Of a stretch of DNA of 21,775 bases, positions 16,279-21,161 are shown piece after piece. Every line of letters begins with the position of its first letter. Position 1 is the stretch's first letter. Origin of the DNA: a virus; the IMG/VR virus record IMGVR_UViG_3300028809_000079, positions 1 through 21,775 of that record; one strand, 5' to 3'. The position numbers and the translations under genes were made by a program. The notes under the pieces were generated by a model. That model was given only the letters and a program-made list of their open reading frames with translations. It did no database searches and was not told where the DNA came from.

Positions 16279-16494
16279 GTGGCGAAGCTGCGGTGGAACG
16301 ACACGGTATGGACCCGAACCCAAGCCGTCGTCCTCTGGTCAGTTGGCATCGGGGCGCTCGTCAACGAGCTGTTCTTCCAGCCGCAGCCGCGCCCGCTCGC
16401 GTTCCCGCTGATCGCCGGGATCCTCGGGTTCCCGCTCGCCCAAGCAGCCGACAAGCGCCGCTCAGGATCGTCCGACCAGACGAGCGAACCGTGA
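16279..16494 (+). CDS. small two-helix membrane protein of the lysis cassette
   Basis: The product has 71 residues, starting at GTG 16279 with AAGGG at 16265-16269 (9-base spacer). Two hydrophobic segments lie at about 16-36 (AVVLWSVGIGALVNELFF) and 43-58 (PLAFPLIAGILGFPLAQAA), followed by a charged tail (ADKRRSGSSDQTSEP). It lies 5 bases after the amidase stop and its own stop overlaps a 30-residue membrane peptide. Second holin, antiholin or other lysis regulator are all possible. A similar 'LAFPLIAGILG' protein after the lysin is a recurring actinophage arrangement as I recall it, which I could not check here. Confidence 0.6.
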   Translation: MAKLRWNDTVWTRTQAVVLWSVGIGALVNELFFQPQPRPLAFPLIAGILGFPLAQAADKRRSGSSDQTSEP

Positions 16495-16583
16495 TCCGCT
16501 GGCCGCACTTCCACACGGTCGCCCACCTCCTCGTCGTGACGGCCGCCGAGCTAGCCGTCCTCGCATGGTGGCTGGCACGGTGA
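16491..16583 (+). CDS. 30-residue single-helix membrane peptide
   Basis: The GTG at 16491 overlaps the previous stop (GTGA), and the frame runs 30 residues to a stop overlapping the next gene. After a short basic/aromatic start (MIRWPHFHTVAH), residues 13-29 form one hydrophobic stretch (LLVVTAAELAVLAWWLA) with a final Arg. It is below usual annotation length. Tight overlap on both sides and a clean transmembrane pattern argue for a real coupled gene. It has no known family. Confidence 0.45.
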   Translation: MIRWPHFHTVAHLLVVTAAELAVLAWWLAR

Positions 16584-16834
16584 AGTGGGTCGACCGGCAC
16601 CTCGCCAAACTGGCGCTGCTGGTCGCGTGCCTCGCCATGGCGGGAGGCCTCTGGTCCTACGGGTCAACGCTCCGCCAGGCATGCGAAGACCGCAACCGGC
16701 GCGACGCACAGATCCTCGCCGGAGTGGAGATCATCGCCGATGACCTGGGAGCGGATCCGCACACGATCGACCCGCTCCGCAAGGCGCTCGCACCACGCAA
16801 CTGCGAAGCCCTCTACCCGCTGCTGCCCTTGTAG
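16565..16834 (+). CDS. membrane-anchored lysis-cassette protein, last gene of the late operon
   Basis: The product has 89 residues with one hydrophobic helix at about 15-33 (KLALLVACLAMAGGLWSY). A polar outside part follows, with Cys40 and Cys83 and the charged run CEDRNRRDAQILAGVEIIADD. This is the layout of many small actinophage envelope proteins close to the lysin (spanin-like or holin-accessory). The ATG at 16565 has no clear ribosome site. A GTG at 16580 overlapping the previous stop (GTGA, TGG-rich upstream) is equally possible and would drop 5 residues. It is followed after 34 bases by a terminator hairpin. The function is not defined by sequence. Confidence 0.6.
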   Translation: MVAGTVKWVDRHLAKLALLVACLAMAGGLWSYGSTLRQACEDRNRRDAQILAGVEIIADDLGADPHTIDPLRKALAPRNCEALYPLLPL

Positions 16835-16989
16835 CTAGGCCCCCCGCCGTCACGAACCGATACGTCTGCCGCCGGCCCTTCGGGGTCGGCGGCTTTCGCC
16901 GTTTTCGGGTCGTCGTCTGAGTGGTCGCCCGCCATGATGCGGGAGCGTCTCGCCTGCTCGGCGAACGCCTCCTCGAGCGGATCAGCCAC
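16813..16989 (-). CDS. possible small acidic protein downstream of the lipoprotein gene
   Basis: A leftward 58-codon frame starts at GTG 16989 and overlaps the lipoprotein stop by 8 bases. The first 45 residues (ADPLEEAFAEQARRSRI, then GDHSDDDPKTAKAAD) look plausible for a short acidic, helical protein. The frame then runs through the hairpin at 16868-16893, and its last 22 bases are antisense to the end of the lysis operon. The composition of its second half looks like a by-product of that hairpin. It is listed as a weak candidate; it could be only an open frame by chance in GC-rich DNA. Confidence 0.25.
   Translation of the reverse strand: MADPLEEAFAEQARRSRIMAGDHSDDDPKTAKAADPEGPAADVSVRDGGGPSYKGSSG
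16868..16893 (+). terminator. rightward terminator ending the late operon
   Basis: An 11-bp hairpin (16868-16878 with 16883-16893, one G:T pair) closes on a TTCG loop and is followed by TTTCGCCGTTTTC. A T-rich run after a stem of this strength fits an intrinsic terminator for the operon ending at 16834. It faces the leftward genes, so it also lies between two converging transcripts. Confidence 0.75.
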
Positions 16990-17389
16990 AGGCCTTCGGG
17001 AACCGCACGTAGTAGTCGTTGCTGACGTAGCCGCCGCCATCCGACCGCACCCGGAAGTGGACCACCCCGGATAGCTTCTTCAAGCCCAGCCAGTTCGGGT
17101 TGTAGCCGATCGTGTACTCGCCGCGGGCGTTGGGCTTCGCGGTCAGGACACTCGGGGTCTCGCCTGAGTCGGACGTCTTGTACCACTTCCAGTCGACCCA
17201 CTTGCCGCCGGCGGTGCGCTGCGCGACGAGCTTCGCCGTCGCAGACGCAGGCGAGACCTTGCCGGTGATGGCGTCGGCGGAGCAGCCGCCGTCCTTCGCC
17301 GTGATCGTCATGGCGGTCTCCGGCGGCAGGCACGCACCGAGCCCGACCACGACCGCCACCGCTGCCACCAGTACGAGAACACGCCTCAT
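16982..17389 (-). CDS. secreted lipoprotein, possibly for superinfection exclusion
   Basis: The 135-residue product starts with a basic n-region (MRR), a hydrophobic core (VLVLVAAVAVVVG) and a lipobox, LGAC, with the modified Cys at about 20. That is a type II lipoprotein signal. The rest is a single small beta-rich domain (AMTITAKDGGCSADAITGKV... YTIGYNPNWLGLKKLSGVVHFRVRSDGGG) with Cys pairs that may bond. It is leftward, convergent with the late operon and has a promoter-like site upstream, so it is probably transcribed separately, including from the prophage. Phage lipoproteins in such positions often block infection by related phages. That role, and the host partner, are inference. The RBS GGGGAGG lies before the ATG at 17389. 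Confidence 0.7.
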   Translation of the reverse strand: MRRVLVLVAAVAVVVGLGACLPPETAMTITAKDGGCSADAITGKVSPASATAKLVAQRTAGGKWVDWKWYKTSDSGETPSVLTAKPNARGEYTIGYNPNWLGLKKLSGVVHFRVRSDGGGYVSNDYYVRFPKACG

Positions 17390-17436
17390 CGGTCCACCCT
17401 CCCCAGGGGGCGACCGGTCGGCCGCCGAGGCGCGAC

Positions 17437-17466
17437 AGCGTACTACCGCAGGGCGCCGGTTGTCAG
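17437..17466 (-). promoter_or_regulatory. putative promoter of the lipoprotein gene
   Basis: Reading leftward, CTGACA (17461-17466) is followed 18 bases later by TACGCT (17437-17442), a TANNNT-type -10 typical of actinobacterial promoters. The same hexamer forms the -10 proposed for the repressor gene. The transcript would have a leader of about 40 bases, including the 10-base palindrome CGACCGGTCG at 17411-17420. It overlaps the end of the zinc-ribbon gene. Pattern only. Confidence 0.4.
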
Positions 17467-17897
17467 TCCGTCACGGCCGCGGTGGCCGTGTACGTTCCGC
17501 CGTCGCCGACCGGTTCAGCAACGCAGGTGAAGTCGCTGCGGAGACTGGCCCCGAAGCTGTTCTCGGCATCGACCTGTCCGGTGATCGAGTAGACGTCGTT
17601 CGTCTCCCGGTACTGCTCGCCGCTGAAGCTGGCCGACCCGGGCGACTTGAGCTGCGCCCGCACCGACTCCCGGCACGCCTCGACAGCCGCCGACTGCCGG
17701 TCGTCGGCGGTCGGGTCACTGCCGTGGAAGAACGTCGTGTTCACCCACCCGATGATCAGCAGCACGACCACCAGCGCCAGACAGGCACCGACGCCGAGCG
17801 CAGCGTTCTTGTCGGGCACCGGCTTCCCGCAGGATGGGCACGCCTTGGCGTCGTCTGACACCTGAGCTCCGCACTCCGGGCACGGCTTGAGCGCCAC
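17463..17897 (-). CDS. zinc-ribbon, single transmembrane, extracellular-domain protein
   Basis: The 144-residue product starts at GTG 17897. Residues 6-23 form a zinc ribbon (CPECGAQVSDDAKACPSC: two CxxC pairs). A transmembrane helix lies at about 33-52 (ALGVGACLALVVVLLIIGWV). The outside domain at about 65-144 has two Cys (ACRESVRAQLKSPGSASFSG, then SFGASLRSDFTCVAE), the LKSPxSAxF...VdaeNsFGa pattern of a small widespread secreted domain. The zinc ribbon faces the cytoplasm, the domain the outside. It lies between integrase and lipoprotein on the same strand. A prophage-expressed envelope protein (immunity or fitness) is likely, but the reaction is unknown. Its ribosome site GGGGGAGG overlaps a perfect inverted repeat. 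Confidence 0.75.
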   Translation of the reverse strand: MALKPCPECGAQVSDDAKACPSCGKPVPDKNAALGVGACLALVVVLLIIGWVNTTFFHGSDPTADDRQSAAVEACRESVRAQLKSPGSASFSGEQYRETNDVYSITGQVDAENSFGASLRSDFTCVAEPVGDGGTYTATAAVTD

Positions 17898-17905
17898 CGT
17901 TCGCC

Positions 17906-17940
17906 TCCCCCAGGGCAGTCCACCTGACTGCCCTGGGGGA
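17906..17940. repeat. perfect 15-bp inverted repeat between integrase and zinc-ribbon genes
   Basis: Arms 17906-17920 and 17926-17940 (TCCCCCAGGGCAGTC and its complement) flank the 5-base loop CACCT. It begins 6 bases beyond the integrase stop, and its left arm overlaps the ribosome site of the next leftward gene. There is no T-tract on either side. It may be a terminator for the integrase, a translation-blocking hairpin, or a core-type recombination site for the integrase. Confidence 0.75.
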
Positions 17941-17945
17941 AGATG

Positions 17946-18875
17946 CTAGACGCCCCTGGCGTAGCTCCGCCGGTTCGCCACGTCACGAGTTCGATTCAGG
18001 TCCACATTGCGCTGGTACTTCATCGTGGTCTCCACTGACGCGTGACCCATGAGGTCCGCCACCTCGGGAATCGTGAGGCCCTCATCCACCAAGTCCGAGC
18101 CGTACGTGTGGCGGAAGGCGTGCGGCGACTTGCCGTCGCGAGGAGCGTCCTTTACGCCCTCGTCCGCCATGTGGGCAGTGACCACCCGGCCGAGCCGATT
18201 GGGGCCGACCGGTGTGACGCCATCGTGCTGCGACCGGATGAGCGGGCCAGACGACGCAGGCCACTCTGCCAGGTACGCCTTGGCGGCGATCTTCGTGGAG
18301 GGGGAGAGGTGGACGGTGCGCTGTTTGTCGCCTTTGCCAATGACCGTGATGTTCTCGCGGCGCCAGTCGATGTCTCCGACCTGGAGGCTGCACACTTCAC
18401 TGATCCGCAGCCCCTCGCAGGCCATGAGGGCAACCGCGAGGCGGGTTCGCGTGTCCGGCGCTGTCGCCAGCAAGAGGCTCACCTCCTCGGGGTCGAGTGC
18501 TCGAGGTTGCCGCCTCGGCCGTTCCGGTCCCTTGATGCCGAGGCTCGGGTCCTTCGTCATGCGGCCGGTTGCGTTCGCCCAGCGGAGGAAAGCGCGCACC
18601 GTTCCGTACCGGCTGGCGACAGTCGAGGTCCTGCACTTCGACTGTCGCTCGATCCACCGGATGACGTGGCTCGGCTTGATCTTGTTGATGTCGTCGGGGC
18701 ACGCCTCAGCGAACCCCCTCAGCACGTAGCCCACCGTGCGCGCCGTCGTCGCCGCGAATTCTCGCGTCGCCGTTCGTTCGTGCATGTAGCAGGCCACGAC
18801 GTCCCCTGTCGTCGATCCCATGCTCCTCACGGTCGGCTCGTGCGCGCCCGGTTTGAGTGAGTCCGCCGGATTCAT
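17946..18875 (-). CDS. int: tyrosine recombinase integrase
   Basis: The 309-residue enzyme integrates and, with help, excises the phage. The N-terminal part (about 22-115) is a SAM-like core-binding domain (ATREFAATTARTVGYVLRGFAEAC). The catalytic domain covers about 125-309. Visible catalytic residues are Arg157 (EGLRISE), Lys181 (GKGDKQR), His252 and Arg255 (HAFRHTY), His278 (GHAS) and nucleophile Tyr287 (MKYQRN). It is short, Xer-like, with only about 20 residues before the core-binding domain, so no classic arm-binding domain is visible. It starts 5 bases after the repressor stop and is probably co-transcribed with it. Which DNA site it uses is not established by sequence. Confidence 0.95.
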   Translation of the reverse strand: MNPADSLKPGAHEPTVRSMGSTTGDVVACYMHERTATREFAATTARTVGYVLRGFAEACPDDINKIKPSHVIRWIERQSKCRTSTVASRYGTVRAFLRWANATGRMTKDPSLGIKGPERPRRQPRALDPEEVSLLLATAPDTRTRLAVALMACEGLRISEVCSLQVGDIDWRRENITVIGKGDKQRTVHLSPSTKIAAKAYLAEWPASSGPLIRSQHDGVTPVGPNRLGRVVTAHMADEGVKDAPRDGKSPHAFRHTYGSDLVDEGLTIPEVADLMGHASVETTMKYQRNVDLNRTRDVANRRSYARGV

Positions 18876-18880
18876 CGCGG

Positions 18881-19237
18881 TCAGCGGGCCGAGGCGAGTT
18901 CACGCCGCGCAGGAATGCATGGCCAGGCATGTTCGAGCAGGTCACGCATGGTGTCCAGCTCGTTAGCCACCTCCTGGGACAGCTCGGAGACGCGGCACTC
19001 GTAGACCTTCGACATGCCGTAGATCACGATGGCGTCGACGGTGGCTTCGTCGGTGTCGCCGGTCTCCATGCGGGAGAGGGTGGCGACGCTGGGGACGTAG
19101 CGGCGGGGGATGCCGGAGAGCAGCAGGCCGTCGCGCAGGTCGGCGAGGGAGAACTTGCGGCCGAGCTTCTCGGCGTGGGCTTCGCGCCGACTTCGGAGCG
19201 TCTTGGCGAAGGGGCTGGTCTTGGCGGCTGAGGGCAT
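18881..19237 (-). CDS. putative immunity repressor (XRE-type HTH)
   Basis: The 118-residue product starts at ATG 19237. Residues about 28-60 form a Cro/CI-type HTH: FSLADLRDGLLLSG, then VPSVATLSRMETG, the 'SVATLSRMETG' being a classic recognition-helix/turn ending. Residues about 62-87 (VDAIVIYGMSKVYECRVSELS) match the tail of such repressor domains. The last 30 residues form a helix, likely for dimerising. A longer reading from ATG 19270 exists. I chose 19237 because the promoter's -10 (19244-19249) would lie inside the longer gene and places the transcript start on this ATG. Without a Shine-Dalgarno it is probably leaderless. It is followed by integrase and faces the early rightward operon, the usual switch arrangement. 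Confidence 0.75.
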   Translation of the reverse strand: MPSAAKTSPFAKTLRSRREAHAEKLGRKFSLADLRDGLLLSGIPRRYVPSVATLSRMETGDTDEATVDAIVIYGMSKVYECRVSELSQEVANELDTMRDLLEHAWPCIPARRELASAR

Positions 19238-19243
19238 GTGTTC

Positions 19244-19272
19244 AGCGTATTGCATTGCAAAAAGAAACACAA
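19244..19272 (-). promoter_or_regulatory. leftward (repressor) promoter
   Basis: Reading leftward, TTGTGT (19267-19272), a 17-base spacer and TACGCT (19244-19249) form a -35/-10 pair. Seven bases past the -10 is the A of the repressor ATG at 19237. An 11-base palindrome lies in the spacer, immediately before the -10. Confidence 0.5.
19250..19260. promoter_or_regulatory. palindromic operator candidate O1
   Basis: TTGCA-T-TGCAA, a perfect 5-bp inverted pair with one central base, overlaps the spacer of the leftward promoter. The half-site is the same as in the second palindrome at 19301-19315. The centres are 53 bp apart, close to five helical turns, so proteins on both could lie on the same face. 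Confidence 0.5.
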
Positions 19273-19280
19273 GGGTGGGG

Positions 19281-19310
19281 TTGACGGCTCCACGATCTGC
19301 GTTGCACTAT
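19281..19310 (+). promoter_or_regulatory. rightward early promoter
   Basis: TTGACG (19281-19286), an 18-base spacer and CACTAT (19305-19310) form a plausible -35/-10. The expected transcript start falls within a few bases of ATG 19321, where no Shine-Dalgarno is present, so the early mRNA is probably leaderless or nearly so. The -10 lies within palindrome O2. Confidence 0.5.
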
Positions 19311-19315
19311 GCAAC
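19301..19315. promoter_or_regulatory. palindromic operator candidate O2
   Basis: GTTGCA-CTA-TGCAAC, a perfect 6-bp inverted pair with three central bases, covers the -10 of the rightward promoter. A repressor bound here would block early transcription. It shares the half-site TTGCA with O1 but differs in spacing, which may give different affinities. Confidence 0.55.
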
Positions 19316-19320
19316 ACGCC

Positions 19321-19548
19321 ATGAGAACCTCAACCTTCCCCCTCACGGACCGTGCACTCGGCGGCAAGCTCAAAGGGCTGCTCACCGGCTGGCGAGGCGA
19401 GGGCCTCTCGCTCGAAGAGATCACCTTCCGACTCCGCTCCGAGTACGACGTCACCGTCTCCGCTGCGACCGTGCACCGCTGGTGCGCCTCGCTCAACATC
19501 GAGAAGCCCGACCCCGCTCCTTCTGAGTCTTCGGAGACCGGACGATGA
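19321..19548 (+). CDS. small HTH protein, Cro/excisionase-like
   Basis: The 75-residue product is the first gene of the early operon. Residues about 27-60 form a helix-turn-helix (GEGLSLEEITFRLRSEYDVTVSAATVHRWCASLNI). The recognition helix 'SAATVHRWCASL' is typical of this fold. The basic N-terminus (KLKGLLTGWRG) may contact DNA. Facing the repressor across the switch, it fits a Cro-type regulator; an excisionase for the adjacent integrase is the main alternative. The start at 19321 is favoured over ATG 19309, because the latter overlaps the proposed -10 and operator O2. Its C-terminus (SSETGR, then stop) is encoded by the first copy of a 27-bp repeat. Confidence 0.65.
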   Translation: MRTSTFPLTDRALGGKLKGLLTGWRGEGLSLEEITFRLRSEYDVTVSAATVHRWCASLNIEKPDPAPSESSETGR

Positions 19549-19554
19549 GCGTCG
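19528..19554. repeat. 27-bp direct repeat, copy 1, over a gene junction
   Basis: The same 27 bases occur here and at 19761-19787. Each copy holds the stop of one gene, a GGAG ribosome site and the overlapping ATGAGC start of the next. The bases on both sides differ, so the match is exactly 27 bp. Confidence 0.9.
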
Positions 19555-19781
19555 AGGTGATCGAGACGGGCACCTTCGGGACGAGCACTCCGTCTGCCAC
19601 GGTCTGGTGCCGGGTGTGCGGGCAGGAGCAGTGGTTCCTGAACCCGACGGCCGCCCGGATCCGCTGGTACAAGGACTCACACCGCTGCGGCGGCGCTGGG
19701 TGGCAGGAGGCGTCGATCATCCGCGAGGACGACGCTGCCCCGGCCGCTCGTGACGCCCTCTCTTCGGAGACCGGACGATGA
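19545..19781 (+). CDS. small putative zinc-binding early protein
   Basis: The product has 78 residues. A likely metal site is Cys22 and Cys25 (WCRVCGQ) with His46 and Cys48 (SHRCGG), a CxxC-x20-HxC pattern. The middle (WFLNPTAARIRWYKDSH) is aromatic and basic. The start overlaps the previous stop, and the coding unit is bracketed by two copies of a 27-bp repeat 233 bp apart, one at each end. Its tail (LSSETGR) repeats the last six residues of the previous protein. I do not recognise a family; nucleic-acid or protein binding is likely from the metal site. Confidence 0.6.
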   Translation: MSVEVIETGTFGTSTPSATVWCRVCGQEQWFLNPTAARIRWYKDSHRCGGAGWQEASIIREDDAAPAARDALSSETGR

Positions 19782-19787
19782 GCGTCG
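19761..19787. repeat. 27-bp direct repeat, copy 2, over a gene junction
   Basis: Identical to the copy at 19528-19554. It holds the end of the small zinc-binding gene and the ribosome site and start of the RNA-ligase-like gene. The spacing of 233 bp defines a unit of one gene. Confidence 0.9.
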
Positions 19788-20434
19788 CCCTGAGCGTTCC
19801 CTTCGACGAGTTCCAGGGCTTCGGCAAGATCCCCCGGCTCCGGCGTTCGTGCCTCATCACCGAGAAGATCGACGGCACCAACGCCGCCGTCACCATCGAA
19901 CGGATCGGCTCGCTCGACTCCGAACTGCCCCGCGACGACAGCGTCACGATCTACACCCGGGACACCGGCGGCGACCTGTTCGCCGTCCGGGCGCAGAGCC
20001 GCAAGCGGTTCGTCACTCCAGGCGCCGACAACTACGGCTTCGCCCGCTGGGTCCGCGACAACGCCGATGAACTCGTCATGCTCGGCGAGGGCCGGCACTA
20101 CGGCGAGTGGTGGGGGCAGGGCATCCAGCGGACCTACGGCCTCGACGCCAAGCGGTTCTCGCTGTTCAACGCCGCCCGGTGGGGCGACGAGACCGGCAAC
20201 GAGCGGCCCGCCTGCTGCGGAGTGGTCCCGATTCTCTACTCGGGCATCTTCACGACCGACGCAGTGGACGACGCGGTCGACCGACTGCGCTCGGGTGGCT
20301 CCCTTGCTGCTCCGGGCTGGGACCGGCCGGAGGGCGTGATCGTCTACCAGGTCGCCGCCGGAACGTACGGCAAGGTGCTGCTGGAGAACGACGACATCCC
20401 GAAGTCGGTCGCTGACGAACTGGACCGGGCGTGA
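19778..20434 (+). CDS. RNA ligase family protein
   Basis: The product has 218 residues. Nucleotidyltransferase motif I is EKIDGTN with the adenylated Lys at 30. A basic block (RAQSRKRFVTPG, about 71-82) fits motif Ia. GEGRHYGEWWGQG (about 103-115) fits motif III, with Glu110 in the family YGEWWG block. EGVIVY (about 185-190) is motif IV, and GKVLLEND (about 198-205) motif V, with Lys199. This is the core of T4 Rnl2-like enzymes, which use ATP to seal RNA nicks. The C-terminal Rnl2 domain is absent, so it is a core-only form of about family minimum length. It is early expressed. Repair of host-cleaved tRNA or joining of RNA ends is an inference; an unrelated nucleotidyltransferase use is possible. 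Confidence 0.8.
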   Translation: MSVALSVPFDEFQGFGKIPRLRRSCLITEKIDGTNAAVTIERIGSLDSELPRDDSVTIYTRDTGGDLFAVRAQSRKRFVTPGADNYGFARWVRDNADELVMLGEGRHYGEWWGQGIQRTYGLDAKRFSLFNAARWGDETGNERPACCGVVPILYSGIFTTDAVDDAVDRLRSGGSLAAPGWDRPEGVIVYQVAAGTYGKVLLENDDIPKSVADELDRA

Positions 20435-20703
20435 ACGGGGCTACGGCCCTCGCCGGCCTGTACCTGGTCAACGCCGAAGGGCTCACCGAAGGCGACCTCG
20501 CCGCGGTGGTCGGTGACGGCTCGCAGCTGACGCTCACTGACCGGGCCTGCTCGGAGAACTGGATCCGGGTGACCGGGTGCCGGGTGATCTCGGAGAACGT
20601 GTGCCGGGTCGAGGGGGAGCGGCACGACGGGAAGCTGTTCACGCAGATCCTCGATCGCGACACGCCGGTGATCGCTCGGGAGCCGGAAGGGACCGGATCG
20701 TGA
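20431..20703 (+). CDS. early protein of unknown function
   Basis: The product has 90 residues, starting at GTG 20431, overlapping the RNA ligase stop (GTGA). The layout is a helical start (LAGLYLVNAEGLTEGDLAAVV), then strands (SQLTLTDRACSENWIRVTGCRVI) with Cys40, Cys50 and Cys58, and a charged end (ERHDGKLFTQILDRD). No family is recognised. Tight coupling on both sides suggests a shared job with the ligase-like protein, such as substrate binding, but that is not shown by sequence. Confidence 0.55.
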   Translation: MNGATALAGLYLVNAEGLTEGDLAAVVGDGSQLTLTDRACSENWIRVTGCRVISENVCRVEGERHDGKLFTQILDRDTPVIAREPEGTGS

Positions 20704-21161
20704 GCGGCGACGAAGCGTGGCTGCACGTGGGCGCCGAGGTCGCGGAGGTCTCCTCGCCTGGCGGCATCGGTGCCCGCCGGACCGTCCGCACCTCCACGAT
20801 CACGAAGATCGGCAAGCGGGACGTCGTCCTCGCCAACGGCAACCGGTACAACGTCACCCAGGTTGGACGGTCCGGGTGGGATCGGACCGGTTCCCCGTGC
20901 ATCCGCTTCCGAGGCGGCGACACCTGGGATCGGAGCATCCGCCTGCTGTTCCCCGCCGACGCTCCCGAGGTTGCCGAGGCCAGGAACGCGGCGACCGTCG
21001 CCGCGGCCATTGGCCGGGCGCGGGGACTGTGCGAGGTGATCGACAAGGGCCTCCGTGGCGTGGTCGATGCAGCGACCCTCGACGCTGCTGTGGTCACCGC
21101 CGAGGACCTCGCATCCGAGATGCGCAAGGCGGCGGAGCTCCAGCGGGAGATCGACCGATGA
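20700..21161 (+). CDS. early protein of unknown function with small beta-barrel-like start
   Basis: The product has 153 residues, starting at GTG 20700 and overlapping the previous stop. Residues about 8-70 alternate strands with turns (RRTVRTSTITKIGKRDVVLANGNRYNV), an arrangement of small beta barrels often found in phage proteins. Residues 85-153 are helical (AEARNAATVAAAIGRARGLCEVIDKGL, then LASEMRKAAELQREIDR). Its start lies in GACCGGATC-GTGAGCGGCG, similar to the other early junctions. The frame upstream of 20700 is open but antisense-like in composition. No function can be named. Confidence 0.55.
   Translation: MSGDEAWLHVGAEVAEVSSPGGIGARRTVRTSTITKIGKRDVVLANGNRYNVTQVGRSGWDRTGSPCIRFRGGDTWDRSIRLLFPADAPEVAEARNAATVAAAIGRARGLCEVIDKGLRGVVDAATLDAAVVTAEDLASEMRKAAELQREIDR

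Noticed and set aside
17112-17858. Rightward open frame (248 codons) opposite the lipoprotein and zinc-ribbon genes
   Set aside because: It spans two leftward genes with clear signal peptide, lipobox and CxxC motifs. Its sequence has no pattern.
18042-18860. Rightward open frame (272 codons) opposite the integrase
   Set aside because: The integrase has all catalytic residues on the other strand, and this frame shows no family pattern.
19309-19320. ATG at 19309 as start of the Cro-like gene
   Set aside because: It lies in the proposed -10 and operator, and no ribosome site precedes it. ATG 19321 fits better.
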